Positions 10,215 to 20,352 of a stretch of DNA of 64,000 nucleotides are shown one piece after another. The position numbers and the translations under genes are program-made. Position 1 is the first letter of the stretch. Each line of letters begins with the position of its first letter. The stretch lies in assembly GCF_023898315.1 (NCBI RefSeq), contig NC_064619.1:299064150-299128149 (forward strand), read 5' to 3'. The DNA is from Schistocerca nitens. Taxonomy: Eukaryota; Arthropoda; Insecta; Orthoptera; Acrididae. The notes beneath the pieces are model-generated. The model ran no database searches and had not been told where the DNA came from. It worked only from the letters and a program-made list of their open reading frames with translations.

Positions 10215-11185
10215 CACCAGGTAACCGTTAAGACGCTCCCAAGTTGTTTTGTTATGCTAAATTCCATGCAGCCGCTTGCGGTAAGTTATGTCGCAACTTC
10301 GTATTATTCTGCACGCCGACGTTCTGTGAGTGATGAAAGTCATTGCATACCTCCTAATATCTTGTCGGATCTCCTTTTGCCAGACGTAGCGCAGCAGTCC
10401 GATGTAGCATCGACTGAACAAGTCGTTCGAAATCCCTGCTGCAACATTAAGCCATACTGCCTCTATAGCCTATAGCGAAAGTGTTGCCAGTGAAGCATGG
10501 TGTGCGTGAATCCATCTGTCGATTATGTCTGATAAATGTTCGATGTCACGCATGTCAGACGATCTGGCTGGCTAACCATTTGCTCGAATGGTTCATAAGG
10601 TTCTTCAAACCAGTCGCGAAAAAGTGTAGTGCGGAAACATGGGGCATTGTCATCCACAAAAATTCCATAGTTATTTGGTAACATGAAGCCCATGAATGGC
10701 TGCTAATTGTTTCTAGGTAGCTGAACATTACCATCTCTAGTGAATAATCGGTTTAGTTAGACCAAAAGACTCAGTCGATTCCATGCAAACACAGCCCACA
10801 CCATTACGGAAACACCACAGGCTTGCAGACTGCCTTGTTGACAACCTGAGTCCACGGCTTCGTGGGGTCTGCGCCACATTCGAACCCTACCATCAGCTCT
10901 TACCAACAGAAATCGGGACTCATCTGACCAGGGCACGGTTTACAAGTCGTCTATGGTCCAACCAATATGGTCACGAGCTCAGGAGAGGCGCAGGAGGCGA
11001 TGTAGTGCTGTTAGAAAACTCACTCGTGTCGGTCGTCTGCAGCCGTAGCCCACTAATGCCAAATTTCGCCGCATTGTCCTAACAGATACCTTCGTCGTAC
11101 ATCTCACATTGATTTTGTTTGTCTGTTAGTACCAACAATTCTACGCAAGCGCCGCTGCTCTCGTTCGTTAACTGAAGTTACATTT
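10215..11185 (-). mobile_element. Tc1-like transposon, broken (family 1)
   Basis: About 1 kb of a Tc1-type element whose transposase would read on the minus strand. The usual reverse-complement landmarks appear, such as CATCCACAAAAATTCCATAG and GGACTCATCTGACCAGGGCA. No long frame survives. The 10949-10990 segment matches the fragment at the window's left end. The distal TIR is missing because a tRNA-bearing element begins at about 11190. Confidence 0.65.
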
Positions 11186-11189
11186 AAAT

Positions 11190-11550
11190 CAATACAATGA
11201 AATGAATACCCTTAGCTGCACACAGGCGTGATATACGTCGACGGGGGACAGTTGAAAATGTGTGCGCCGACCGGGACTCGAACCCGGGATCTCCTGATTA
11301 CATGGCAGACGCTCTATCCATCTGAGCCACCGAGGGCACAGAGGATTGTGCGACTGCAGGGACTTATCTCTGTCACGCCTCCCGTGAGACCCACATTCCC
11401 AACTTATTGTCCCGAACTATATTCGTAGTGCCCCTGCCCATTACACTCACACGCGGCTTTACCGATTGCCGTAAGAGTTCAGGCAATGTGTGTGTGCATC
11501 ACCGGTCATTTGACCATCTTGCCTGAACTCTTACGGGAATCGGTAAAGCT
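11190..11550 (-). mobile_element. tRNA-Thr-like fold-back element, truncated
   Basis: The left arm carries a minus-strand tRNA-like segment at 11262-11339 with A box, B box (GGGTTCGAGTCC on the minus strand) and anticodon loop CATGTAA. The anticodon UGU would be threonine. The outer end GAATACCCTTAGCTGCACAC corresponds to the ends of the complete element at 55.74-56.45 kb. The centre is an inverted repeat, TTACCGATTGCCGTAAGAGT (11459-11478) against its complement at 11527-11546. The right arm is lost beyond about 11550. Confidence 0.65.
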
Positions 11551-12069
11551 GCGAGTAACATACCGTTGTTGTAACTCAACATGCTCTACAAAGTGTCGAC
11601 ATGTTGCCTTGGCGTGCTGGATAACCGGATCTGACAAATCCAGCATCATCCACAAACAGTAATTACCGTCCCTGTATTGACCACCCAATTGCAACAGGCA
11701 TGCAACTCCATCCCACAAACTGACATCCGGCACCTGTACAATACAATGCATGCGCATCTGGCACTTACACGGGTTATTAATGTACCAGCGTATCACATTT
11801 TCAATGGCTTTTCTCACGCTTGCATTAACCTGTGATATTGCAATGTATATCGTTTAAATATGTTACCTAGACAAATGCATTCCCAAAATATCATTACTCT
11901 ACGTTAACCATCTTTTGGTATTGCGATTTTTTCCGTCAGTGTATTTTCGTCGTAGCTATAAGGACCCTGTTTTTTCTCATCGTTATCTTCTAGGCTCTCA
12001 GAATTTTCCTCAGAACCTTCCTTCCCTTTTCTTCAAGTTCTTCTTGCTGTTCCTTTCGATTTGAAATAA
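11551..12069. other. No recognised element; one unidentified frame
   Basis: A minus-strand frame of 103 codons (11506-11817) contains WYINNPCKCQMRMHCIVQVP and ends with a His/Glu-rich tail (FVEHVELQQRYVT). That could be the end of a transposase, but I cannot place it. The rest is AT-rich. Confidence 0.3.
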
Positions 12070-12975
12070 TACACACCAGAGAGTAGGTTCCTTCTGATTT
12101 TGTATCAGAATTATAGTGCCTGGTTTTTGGCCTTGTAGGATATCTCCCCCTTTTGTTTGTACCTGTTGTGAGTTACCTTGTAGGCAAGATCTAATTTTCT
12201 GTCTCTTCCTCTCACAGCCTCTTTATCCAGTCCATGGAAATGGATCTATTCTTCTTCGTGTTTGACTTCTCTGTCTTTTTAATCTTCGCTTGTTTTACCT
12301 CCAAGTATTTCTACCCCTGGGTCTGTGTACCACATATTCCGCCTTTCGTACGAAAGTTTGAGACCTTTTTTACTAGAATTTCATGGGTCTCTGGTTAAAA
12401 GGCCAATATCGTCGGAAAAAGCTAGACACATGACCTCCAGGTTGATTCCTTTCTTCCCGAGGTGTATTCCACTTGTTTCTTTCAAGTCCAGAGCTCCTTC
12501 CCAGGTTTTAATTATTTTCTCCAGGACAATATTGAAGAGAACTGAGGATAATCTATCTCCTTGCCTGATCCCTGTCTCTATTTCAAAGGATGCAAAGATT
12601 ACACTAAAAAAACGCAACTTTTAGGATGATATCTCTTAGGGTTTGTTTTATAATTTCCCTCGTTTTTTCTATCAGTTCCCAATTCTTCTAAAATCCTAAA
12701 TACAATTTGTTTTTTGAAGTCGAAGAAAACTACTTCTATAGTTTTCAGGTTGCTCTTAAGGTTCAATATCGGTTCCTTTTTGGAATCGAGCTTTATAGGT
12801 AATCAAACTGTTCCTCAACTCTTCTCAGCAGGACTTTGGAGAGCACCTTATAATCAATTGAAAGTCAGGTGATCCCAGTGTAGCTGTTCGGATCCGTTCT
12901 TTTTTCTTTTTGTTGAGTGGATTTATGAGTGTACATTTCCAGTATTTCAGTAGCTTTTCAATTTTCCATGTGACA
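12070..12975 (-). mobile_element. LINE fragment, RTE-like reverse transcriptase
   Basis: Minus-strand pieces in order are YTGITXLSIDYKVLSKVLLR, VVFFDFKKQIVFRILEELGT, then the open stretch at 12381-12617. That stretch has GIRQGDRLSSVLFNIVLEKI and LAFSDDIGLL, the RT motif with its Asp-Asp pair. Downstream sequence to 12070 fits the C-terminal domain in broken frames. The piece lacks endonuclease and both ends. It differs from the 59-61 kb LINE in motif wording, so it is another lineage. Confidence 0.75.
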
Positions 12976-13984
12976 TCTATGATTTAATGTATTGATGATT
13001 AGATTAAAGAAACGCGAAGAATTGAAATTCGTGGTGTTCAACACTATTTATTAACATCATTAACATGGCCGGGAAAAAATATCTTTTCCTTTTAAAACAG
13101 GGAAGGAGATCCATTTGTATGCAAAAAATCACTATTCCAGTTTCGAACTATAACTATAGGAATATACCAACCAAGAAAATGTTACCAGTATTTCAGTCAG
13201 TTACAACACTTCCCCAAACAATCAGTTTTCAAATGAAATTTTTAAATAAACTATTGCTATTTGATATGCGCCTAAGCTTCACATTACTGAAGCTACTTAT
13301 ACTTTCACAGTTCAGTTGTCTTAAAATATCATTTTGAATATGGACCGAAGACGATATGTTGAACCTGTCTCCCAACGTAGAGATTCTATCATGAGTAACA
13401 TGTACATTCTCGACATTAGGAAGATACCTGTGCCGTTTCTCGGGTCCTGGTTTGAATGAAATGAAATATATAAGAAGCCGATTTTTCGCGAAAACTACAA
13501 TTATTTATTTGAAACAGCGAAAATTCAGTTACTCATTCTTTTTAAAAACTTTGCGGTTCTGTCATTTGAAATGGCACGCGTTTTAGCGGGTGCCATTCGT
13601 CCGAATGACTGTGTATCTACCACAGTATTAAAAGAAAGAGTTTTTATTTTAAATATCTGATGTGTGGGCGTCTGTTCGAAGAGGTACCTAGCGCTTAAAT
13701 GCGGTGCTTGGTATATCAACATCGATGAAGACTGTGTGACCAAGCTCGGCCGATGATGAGCCATCACATGAAATGGCATCGATGAAGCAAGTGTTTTCTT
13801 GACAAAAATCAATTGAACGAAGCTCACAGGTGATTATGAATAGCAATAAAAGATGCATTTCGTTCAATTAGAGAACAAAGCTTTAGCGATCAATCCTGCT
13901 ACCCCCTTATCTGGTATTAGAAGTCTTGATATGGTGTGTCTCGGAATGGGCGTCCAACTCACAGGAGGTTAAACTGGTGATGGG
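12976..13984. other. AT-rich stretch with two unidentified frames
   Basis: Two short frames (13065-13337 plus, 13525-13827 minus) show no motif I recognise. There are no TIRs, tRNA-like heads or target duplications. I see nothing assignable. Confidence 0.4.
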
Positions 13985-14990
13985 GCTATCATTTATGAGT
14001 AAAAGTAAACAAAATAGAGAGAGCATCAACGTAGGTTTAAGACAGGGATACAGTTTATCAACAGGACATTACAGTATCTCCATAAACGGGATCTATTGGG
14101 GATGGATAAATGATCTGCCATTTTACTTGCAGATTACCAGGTAATTATTACCATTAGGGTTAATAGTCTACAAAGAGCAGCAAAATATTGTCTACAATGA
14201 ATCTGTGCTCCATGCTACATGCTGGCACCTGAAAACCACGGAAAAATGACATTTTATGGGACATATAACATTAGGTTCAAAATTTTCATAGATAGGAAAA
14301 CAGCACAGCTAGTAACAAATTTTAAATTATTGGAACGCAAAATGTCATATAAAGACGACGATTTTTAACATGAAAGAGAAAATTTTAAGTTAATGGGTGC
14401 TACTGTCGGACAAAAGATACAAAAGAAAGTAAGAAAAGAGACGCTTCTGAATTTTACAAAACACTGCCCTTTCTGTTCTAATATATCGGGGCGAAATCTC
14501 GATAACATCAAACAGGGACACATTGAAATACAACTGCGTGGGAATGAGAGTACTCAGATTTGTAGGAGGACACACAAAATAGTTCAAATGGCTCTGAGCA
14601 CTATGGGACTTAACACCTGTGGTCATCAGGCCCCTAGAACTTAGAACTACTTAAACCTAACTAACCTAAGGACATCACACACATCCATGCCCGAGGCAGG
14701 ATTCGAACCTGCGACCGTAGCAGCCGCGCGGTTCCGGACTGAGCGCCTAGAACCGCTATACCACCGCGGCCGGCGAGGACACACAAGACAAGATCGAAAA
14801 CGAAATACAGAAAAAAGAGCAGAATCAGGATTAATATCTCTAAGACAATAGAAGAACATAAATAAATAAAAAAAAGAAACAGAACATCAATGCATTGAGA
14901 ATGACAGAATACCAAAAAAATATTGTAGAAATAAAAATCAACATGACAAACAACTACAGGAATACCCAAAACTGGATGAGGGTCTTGGAC
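13985..14990 (+). mobile_element. LINE fragment interrupted by SINE-A
   Basis: The plus strand reads INVGLRQGYSLSTGHYSISI (RT motif 'GLRQGCSLSP'). After several frame changes it reads KKVRKETLLNFTKHCPFC and STQICRRTH. A SINE-A then interrupts it (14578-14774), and RGHTRQDRKRN resumes, continuing the C-terminal domain. Start and tail are not preserved. It is highly diverged with multiple indels. The lineage differs from the CR1-type copies in this window. Confidence 0.7.
14578..14774 (-). mobile_element. SINE-A inserted in a LINE
   Basis: A full minus-strand SINE-A lies between perfect 12-bp duplications GAGGACACACAA at 14566-14577 and 14775-14786. The duplicated bases belong to the host LINE coding sequence, so the SINE is the younger layer. 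Confidence 0.95.
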
Positions 14991-15454
14991 CAATATTTGT
15001 AAGTAGGGGAACAGGCGAAGATTAACACTTGGAGATGTTGGTGCTGAAGAATTTTATCGGCCGATCCGACCGAAAGTCATAAGAAGTTTTGGTCTCTCGT
15101 AAAGACAATGAAATGATCAAAAGCGATTCATGTTGTATATTAACTACGCAATAGACAATTATTAGTAACGTCAAATTTTCCACGATTGATGGAGTTACCT
15201 AATGTATAAAAATGTTTGTTTGTTTCTTTGTTTGTCTTCTATGAGTTCCTATACGTTCGTCCGATTGCGATGAAAAGTTGGTGAGTTGCTGTGCTCACGC
15301 CCGTGAAGGTTTCTATGGGAGTAGGGACCATCTACCAATCGTAGTTTAGGAGAAAAGATAATATAGAAGCTTAACTCAAGAACGTCAGGAGCAATTTCAG
15401 CCAGTTTTGCATATACATGGCTCGATATTTGTAGAGTTATTTGTACAAATGATC
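14991..15454. repeat. Unclassified repeat with TTTG-rich core
   Basis: It contains TGTTTGTTTGTTTCTTTGTT (15210-15229) and phrases such as 'gagcaatttcagccag' that recur in other insect non-autonomous elements. A related phrase appears at 47340-47370. Class unknown, possibly Helitron-like. No coding frame. Confidence 0.3.
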
Positions 15455-15805
15455 GTATGGCATTATTGGCCGGGAGACCCCAGTCGGGGAAGTTTGGACG
15501 CCGGATTGCAAGTCTTATTTCAGGAGACTTTCCTTTTTTAATTGGACTCCTTTAAAAGTATGAAGCGCAGTCTGTCCTTTGCGTTGTTCAATGCATCAAC
15601 CCGTATTTCGGGACCAAAGATCATGCCACACGGCTCAGTACTATAGATAAATTTAGTTTGTGTGTCGGTGACGATGATGAAAGTATGATGAGGACAACAC
15701 AACACCCAGTCCACGAGCGGAGGAAATCTCCAAGCCTGCCGGGAATCGAACCCCGGCCCGCTGCATGGTAGGCAAACACGTTACCACTCGGCTAAGCAGA
15801 CGGAC
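15455..15805 (-). mobile_element. SINE-D variant with Gly-like tRNA head, split by a 140-bp insert
   Basis: The minus-strand head reads GCTTAGCCGAGTGGTAACGT and GGGTTCGATTCCCGGC (B box), with anticodon loop CTACCAT (ACC, Gly-like). The body contains GACTGGGTGTTGTGTTGTCC and ATCATCATC-like sequence, as in the SINE at 57430-57680. Its 3' part (15455-15515, CCCCAGTCGGGGAAGTTTGG on plus) is separated by about 140 bp that recur at 16.26-16.39 kb. Confidence 0.6.
15527..15656 (+). repeat. Dispersed direct repeat, copy 1
   Basis: Copy 1 of a roughly 130-bp sequence (CTCCTTTAAAAGTATGAAGC to GGCTCAGTACTATAGATAAA) that recurs in the same orientation at 16263-16392 with about 90% identity. Here it sits inside the split SINE-D copy. 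No coding content. Confidence 0.8.
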
Positions 15806-16262
15806 AGAATTTTGTGTATAAAAATATTATCGGGCAAAATATTCCAACCACCCCTAGCAATGGGGTGCGGTGAGAAGACATGTAAACACGTTCATTAACG
15901 GCCGATATTAGTATTTTTGGGGGTCGATATAATTGCTGGTGACAGTCACGGCAGGTCACCCCTAGATTTGGGGGCAGAGTTTGAAGGGGTGCAAATACAG
16001 TAATATATCAGTGTATAGCGTAACGCCTGAAAAAATTTCTACGAAAATTGACACATGTGTCACTTGCTATCAGGAAGAACTTACGTGACAGTAAGACACC
16101 CTTAGCACATCTAAGGTTGAGTGTGTGGGGTGAAAATTCGTGGCGTAAAACTATAACTCAGAAACGCCTGGAGGAATTTCCGTTTAACATTATTTGCATA
16201 AAAATGCTCTGTGAGTAAGACACTCCTACTACCATTAGGAGTACGGCGACGACGAGAAGGGA
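15806..16262. repeat. Unclassified repeat between direct repeats
   Basis: Contains CACCCCTAGCAATGGGGTGC and 'cgcctggaggaatttccg', phrases shared with the unclassified sequence at 15.2-15.4 kb. It probably belongs to the same non-autonomous element. No TIR or tRNA head found. Confidence 0.3.
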
Positions 16263-16392
16263 TTACTTTCCTTTTTGACTTGAACTCCTTCAAAAGTATG
16301 AAGCGCAGTCTGTCCTTTGCGTTGTTCAATGCATCAACCACATCGTACTTCGGGGCAAAGATCATGCTACACGGCTCAATACTATAGAGAAA
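16263..16392 (+). repeat. Dispersed direct repeat, copy 2
   Basis: Second copy of the 130-bp repeat (CTCCTTCAAAAGTATGAAGC to GGCTCAATACTATAGAGAAA). The overlapping minus-strand frame (16111-16365) shows no motif. Confidence 0.8.
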
Positions 16393-16883
16393 TATTTAAC
16401 TTTCTCTATAGATACTGAGAGAATTATAACTTTCCTCAGATTTCAGATGGAATTGCTTGGCGAAATTCTCTGTAAATGCAGATGAAATATGTCTACCAAT
16501 TTTATAATGTCAGTATATGTCTGCTCTTAAGTTCCCATAACTGTCCTTTCAGTATATCATAAAGCAGCCTCCATTTTCCGATATTTCACAATCTATCTCA
16601 CCAAGTATTTTTCTGTCTCTCCTGCTCTTCTTCAAGTAAGCTTCCTACTCATATCAGTATTGAAGAGAAGAGTGTATCACATATTAATAGCTGTAATATT
16701 TATAACAGATATTGCAAAGCTCAAGGAGACTTCCTCCATTCTCGTTCCTACTACCGAGCATTTATTTTCGTATAATTCTCTTCTGTTCTTACTATAGCGT
16801 TCCAGTCACCTCGCGATGATTAGATTTTCTTCATCCTTTATATAATTTCTTCGTATATTCCCTCTATCTCATCATCTTCCCCT
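16393..16883. other. AT-rich spacer
   Basis: About 490 bp of CT- and AT-rich sequence. I see no gene, TIR or SINE. Confidence 0.4.
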
Positions 16884-17125
16884 CCCGAGTGAGGTGGCAC
16901 AGTGATTAGCACATTGGACTCTTATTCGCAAGGACGATGGTACAAACCCGCGTCCGGTCATCCAGAGTTAGTTTCTCCCTGATTCCCCTAAATCGCTCCA
17001 GGCAAATTTCGGGATGGTTCCTTTGAAACGGCATAGCCGATTTCCTTCCCCACCCTTGCCAATCCGAGCTTGTGCTCCGTCATTAATGACCCCGATGTCG
17101 ACGGGACGTTAAACCCAATCTTCCT
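16884..17125 (+). mobile_element. SINE-C (third tRNA-headed SINE)
   Basis: The head GAGTGAGGTGGCACAGTGAT (A box) and ACAAACCCGCGTCCGGTCAT (B-box region) precede the body CCCTAAATCGCTCCAGGCAA and GGGATGGTTCCTTTGAAACG. This is a family distinct from A and B. A diverged reverse copy lies at 18530-18766. Target duplications are unclear. Confidence 0.8.
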
Positions 17126-17405
17126 TCCTTTCCTTCTTCATCTTCTGCTCATGATGACGGCATGTATATACCTTACCTACAGATATCGCATATTTGGGTG
17201 CGAATCTGATCAGAATAATCTTGTTGCTGAACTGTTCCCAGTGAAACATTCTTTGACATTCCATTCTATTCATAAAGAATTCTACGCTTGTAGTGCCACT
17301 TTCTGCTGCTGCTGTTTTTCATCTGACCAGAAATATTTACTTAACTGAGCCATTCTAAATCTAGTTTCACCCTTTGTATTTCTCCTTTCAGATTTTCTAG
17401 CTCTC
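17126..17405. other. AT-rich spacer
   Basis: About 280 bp between SINE-C and the 5S-derived SINE. No recognisable element. Confidence 0.4.
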
Positions 17406-17420
17406 CTACCTGCTTGGGTA

Positions 17421-17741
17421 ACGGCCTTGCCGCTGTGGATACACCGGTTCCCGTCAGATGACGGAAGTTAAGCGCTGTCGGGCGTGGCTGGCACGTGGAT
17501 GGGTGACCATCCAGCCGCCATGTGCTGTTGCCATTTTTCGGGGTGCACTCAGCCTCGTGATGCCAATTGAGGAGCTACTCGACCGAATAGTAGCGGCTCC
17601 GGTCAAAGAAAACCATCATAACGACCGGGAGAGCGGTGTGCTGACCCCACGCCCCTCCTATCCGCATCCTCAACTGAGGATGACACGGAGGTCGGATGGT
17701 CCCGATGGGCCACTTGTGGCCTGAAGACGGAGTGCTGAGTG
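17421..17741 (+). mobile_element. 5S-rRNA-derived SINE (SINE3 type), young copy
   Basis: The 5S-like head has ACACCGGTTCCCGTCAGATG, AAGTTAAGCGCTGTCGGGCG (internal control region) and ACGTGGATGGGTGACCATCC. The body includes GAGGAGCTACTCGACCGAAT and ends CCTGAAGACGGAGTGCTGAG. A perfect 15-bp target duplication CTACCTGCTTGGGTA lies at 17406-17420 and 17742-17756. It is the same family as 9851-10176 on the other strand. Confidence 0.93.
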
Positions 17742-17756
17742 CTACCTGCTTGGGTA

Positions 17757-18094
17757 TAGTGACATTCCGCGGCTCGACCTGCAGTGTTACTCTTTCGTTT
17801 GTTATTCAATATTTTTTTCGTGGTAACCTCTCCTTTGGCAATAGCGAACAACAACTAACTTTTACCAGTGGAGAGACACTCTCAATTGCTGTAAGATCTA
17901 AATTTCCTGTGGATACACGATGTGTGTCTTCGATGCAGTTGTTCCTCTCCTTCCCCCTGCTGTTCATCATTACTGGTTCTTCCTCCTTTAGCAGCGGTTC
18001 CTCACTCCACGTGCAAGGCGGTGTCCTGAACCTTTATGAGCTTCTCCACCCCTTGGATAATATCGTTGAAACAATTTGTGTGACTCCCTATACC
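17757..18094. other. Unique-looking sequence
   Basis: About 340 bp. A frame at 17696-18115 spans part of the SINE and this stretch, with no recognisable motif. No element assigned. Confidence 0.35.
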
Positions 18095-18216
18095 GAATGG
18101 CTTCGGCAGCCATAGCTGACGAGTTTTATTTGTAATGTCTGAGCAGTGACTGGGATCGTACTCGGGGTCCCAGGATCTTTGGATTAACAGTCAAAGACGT
18201 TACTCCTAGATCAGGG
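18095..18216 (-). mobile_element. tRNA-Asn-like SINE relic
   Basis: The minus strand has a tRNA-like anticodon arm CTTTGACTGTTAATCCAAAG (loop CTGTTAA, anticodon GUU) and a degenerate B-box region (CCCGAGTACGATCCCAG). A short body ends near GCTATGGCTGCCGAAGCCAT. Old and partial, with no target duplication seen. Confidence 0.45.
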
Positions 18217-18397
18217 TGAACAGAAACAATCATACGATGTATATCAAGAGACATAAGCGCCAGCTTTACGGAAAGTCGTCTCATCAGAAATTTAAAACTT
18301 GATATGAATCAATTTACACTTTTATGCAGGAACAGACTCCAAACATTGGTACAGCAATTCTAACCTCAAACTCAAGGACTCAAAAAAATATATGACC

Positions 18398-18578
18398 TGC
18401 GGACTTCTCACTCGCTACCCACATACGTAATGTTGAAGATATGAAGGGAGGTAGGAAGGTTAGTGAGGGTTTGATAACGTCCCGTCCCTTGCGGACTTCT
18501 CGCTCGCCACTTACATATATAATGTTGAAGATATGAAGCCAGATAGGTAGGTTAGTGTGGGTTTATTAACATCCTGTC
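18398..18578 (+). repeat. 92-bp tandem duplication
   Basis: TGCGGACTTCTCACTCGC at 18398 recurs at 18490 (TGCGGACTTCTCGCTCGC). The following 'taatgttgaagatatgaag' and 'ggttagtg.gggttt' are kept at a 92-bp offset. Identity is about 80-85%, and the second unit runs into SINE-C. Confidence 0.8.
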
Positions 18579-18766
18579 AACGACGGGAAAAACTGGCTAT
18601 GAAACCGGCGGTATCCTTTTCAAAGGAATCACCCGGCATTTGTCTGACACTATGTAGGAAATTTACGGATACCTGAGATCTGGGTGGCCAAAGAGAGGTG
18701 ATTGAACCGCCATTCCTCCGATTGGGAGGTCAGTGGCATACCATTGCGCTAGCTCTCTCGGTGAAG
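18530..18766 (-). mobile_element. SINE-C, diverged copy
   Basis: Reverse-complement SINE-C landmarks are TTCAAAGGAATCACCCGGCA, TGGGTGGCCAAAGAGAGG, GATTGAACCGCCATTCCTCC and CATTGCGCTAGCTCTCTCGG. They match the plus-strand SINE-C at 16.9 kb with heavy divergence. Confidence 0.65.
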
Positions 18767-18916
18767 ACCTGAATCAGTTGCATATTGGTATATACAGTTG
18801 CTCAAATTACTATGTTCAAAACAAAAAATGTAGCTGAAATAAAATGGGCTGATTGGTGACACTGAATTCGAAACTGACGTTAAGATTCATATACAGTGAT
18901 TCAGAAGTGAGGGTAT

Positions 18917-19345
18917 ATGCTTTTAGGACTGATAGTATTGATAAATCGGAACAAAAGACTTCAAATGAACATGTCCTTTTCTAGACCGTATCCGACATAC
19001 AGCTGTCAGAAAATCATTGGCGACAGTCGAATGTTGTTCTTCACCATCACTCACGAATACAACCAAAGTGACACTAGGCTACGTAGTGATGTCTTTACTA
19101 ACCATTTCAATGCGCACTTCACAAAGGAGGAACTTTTCGCTCGTGTTTTACTTGCGTGTTCTCAAATAAAGGACTGTACGATGAGCTCAGATCAGCGACA
19201 CAGCAGCTGTTCGCAAAGTGCATTGCAGTTGATGGTCGACTTTTACAACATCATTTGTGAGGAAACCTACACAATTAAACAAAGCATTAGATCACAGTGT
19301 TTCATTTACTATCATCTGCATTTGTCCTGTTCCCCATTGTTTTAA
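18917..19345 (+). CDS. Unidentified 142-codon open frame
   Basis: The frame starts MLLGLIVLINRNKRLQMNMS and contains FFTITHEYNQSDTRLRSDVF. I recognise no domain, signal peptide, membrane segment pattern or transposase/RT motif. Codon use looks unremarkable and no splice context is evident. It may be chance, or part of an unrecognised repeat, since the preceding ATTCAGAAGTGAGGGTATAT reads like a repeat terminus. Low confidence that it is expressed. Confidence 0.15.
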   Translation: MLLGLIVLINRNKRLQMNMSFSRPYPTYSCQKIIGDSRMLFFTITHEYNQSDTRLRSDVFTNHFNAHFTKEELFARVLLACSQIKDCTMSSDQRHSSCSQSALQLMVDFYNIICEETYTIKQSIRSQCFIYYHLHLSCSPLF

Positions 19346-20352
19346 GTAGTTTCATCGGAAACTATTAAGAACAGGACATATGTTCATACGATTTTTTTGT
19401 TCAGAATCACCAATAATATCACCCCTTAAAGCAAGTATCTTTCCTCCTGATTCATCCCGTATTATCTCTTAGGTTCACAAATTGCAGTCATTGCCTTTAA
19501 TTACACTTCTTTTTGCACTAATTATTGTGCCTACGTATAATCAGTTGGAAATCTTAACTAAACACGTAGTAAATTTTACAGTATCGTATCATCACTTGTT
19601 TGGATATGAGCTTTGCACGTGTTCGGTGTTCTTTAAGTGATAATTAGTGTTGAGACTAGATAAAAGCGCTTTAGCAGTGTAATAATGTAGTGTATTTGAC
19701 GCTTCTCGAATAGCTTTCCTGAAAATTTTGATGCGATATGATTCCATCTGGGCACCTGTTGTTAACAGACACGCTCAAAAATTTATCTTAAATGTGTTTA
19801 TAACGCTGCAGTCTTACGCTATAATTGTGATTAAGTCTTATTTACTTTCAGAAAATGTTCAGTTCCTCCTTCAATAGAGAAAACATATTTCATGTAAGTC
19901 GGGTGTCAAATAAGGGATCGAGAAAAAACGTAAGCATCACAATTGCGTTGAACTGGTGTTCATCGAACGTCAATTTGTGAATGAATGGATTGCTGATGAT
20001 TTGAAGGAAGCCTACCAACCACATTCACACTGTCCTTTTGGTTTTCTCTAAAAAACAGGAATCTTCATTAAGAAGAGATCAAGAGTTATATTCCCTTATG
20101 TACGCTCTGCAACTCGCTTGCAAATAGTGACAAAAGACTTCCTGTTATTGAACACCCAGAAAAGAGTGCCATGAAATGTAATGACTCCTTAACGGAAGAT
20201 AAAAAACACAAAGTTCAATATTGGCGGAGTTCTATGCAATCACACTCTCCTCACTTCAGGACATGAAACAAGGGGAGCTCAGTGAAGTCAGGAATCTACA
20301 ACTTCCTGAAGAGAAGGCAGAACTTTCGGTATCACGTTAAAAGCAGTGGAAA
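19346..20352. other. AT-rich stretch
   Basis: About 1 kb of AT-rich DNA upstream of the Tigger-like element. No coding frame, tRNA-like head or inverted ends recognised. Confidence 0.4.

Noticed and set aside
17421-17530. Possible 5S rRNA gene
   Set aside because: Only the internal control region resembles 5S; the sequence runs into a SINE body and is flanked by a target duplication.
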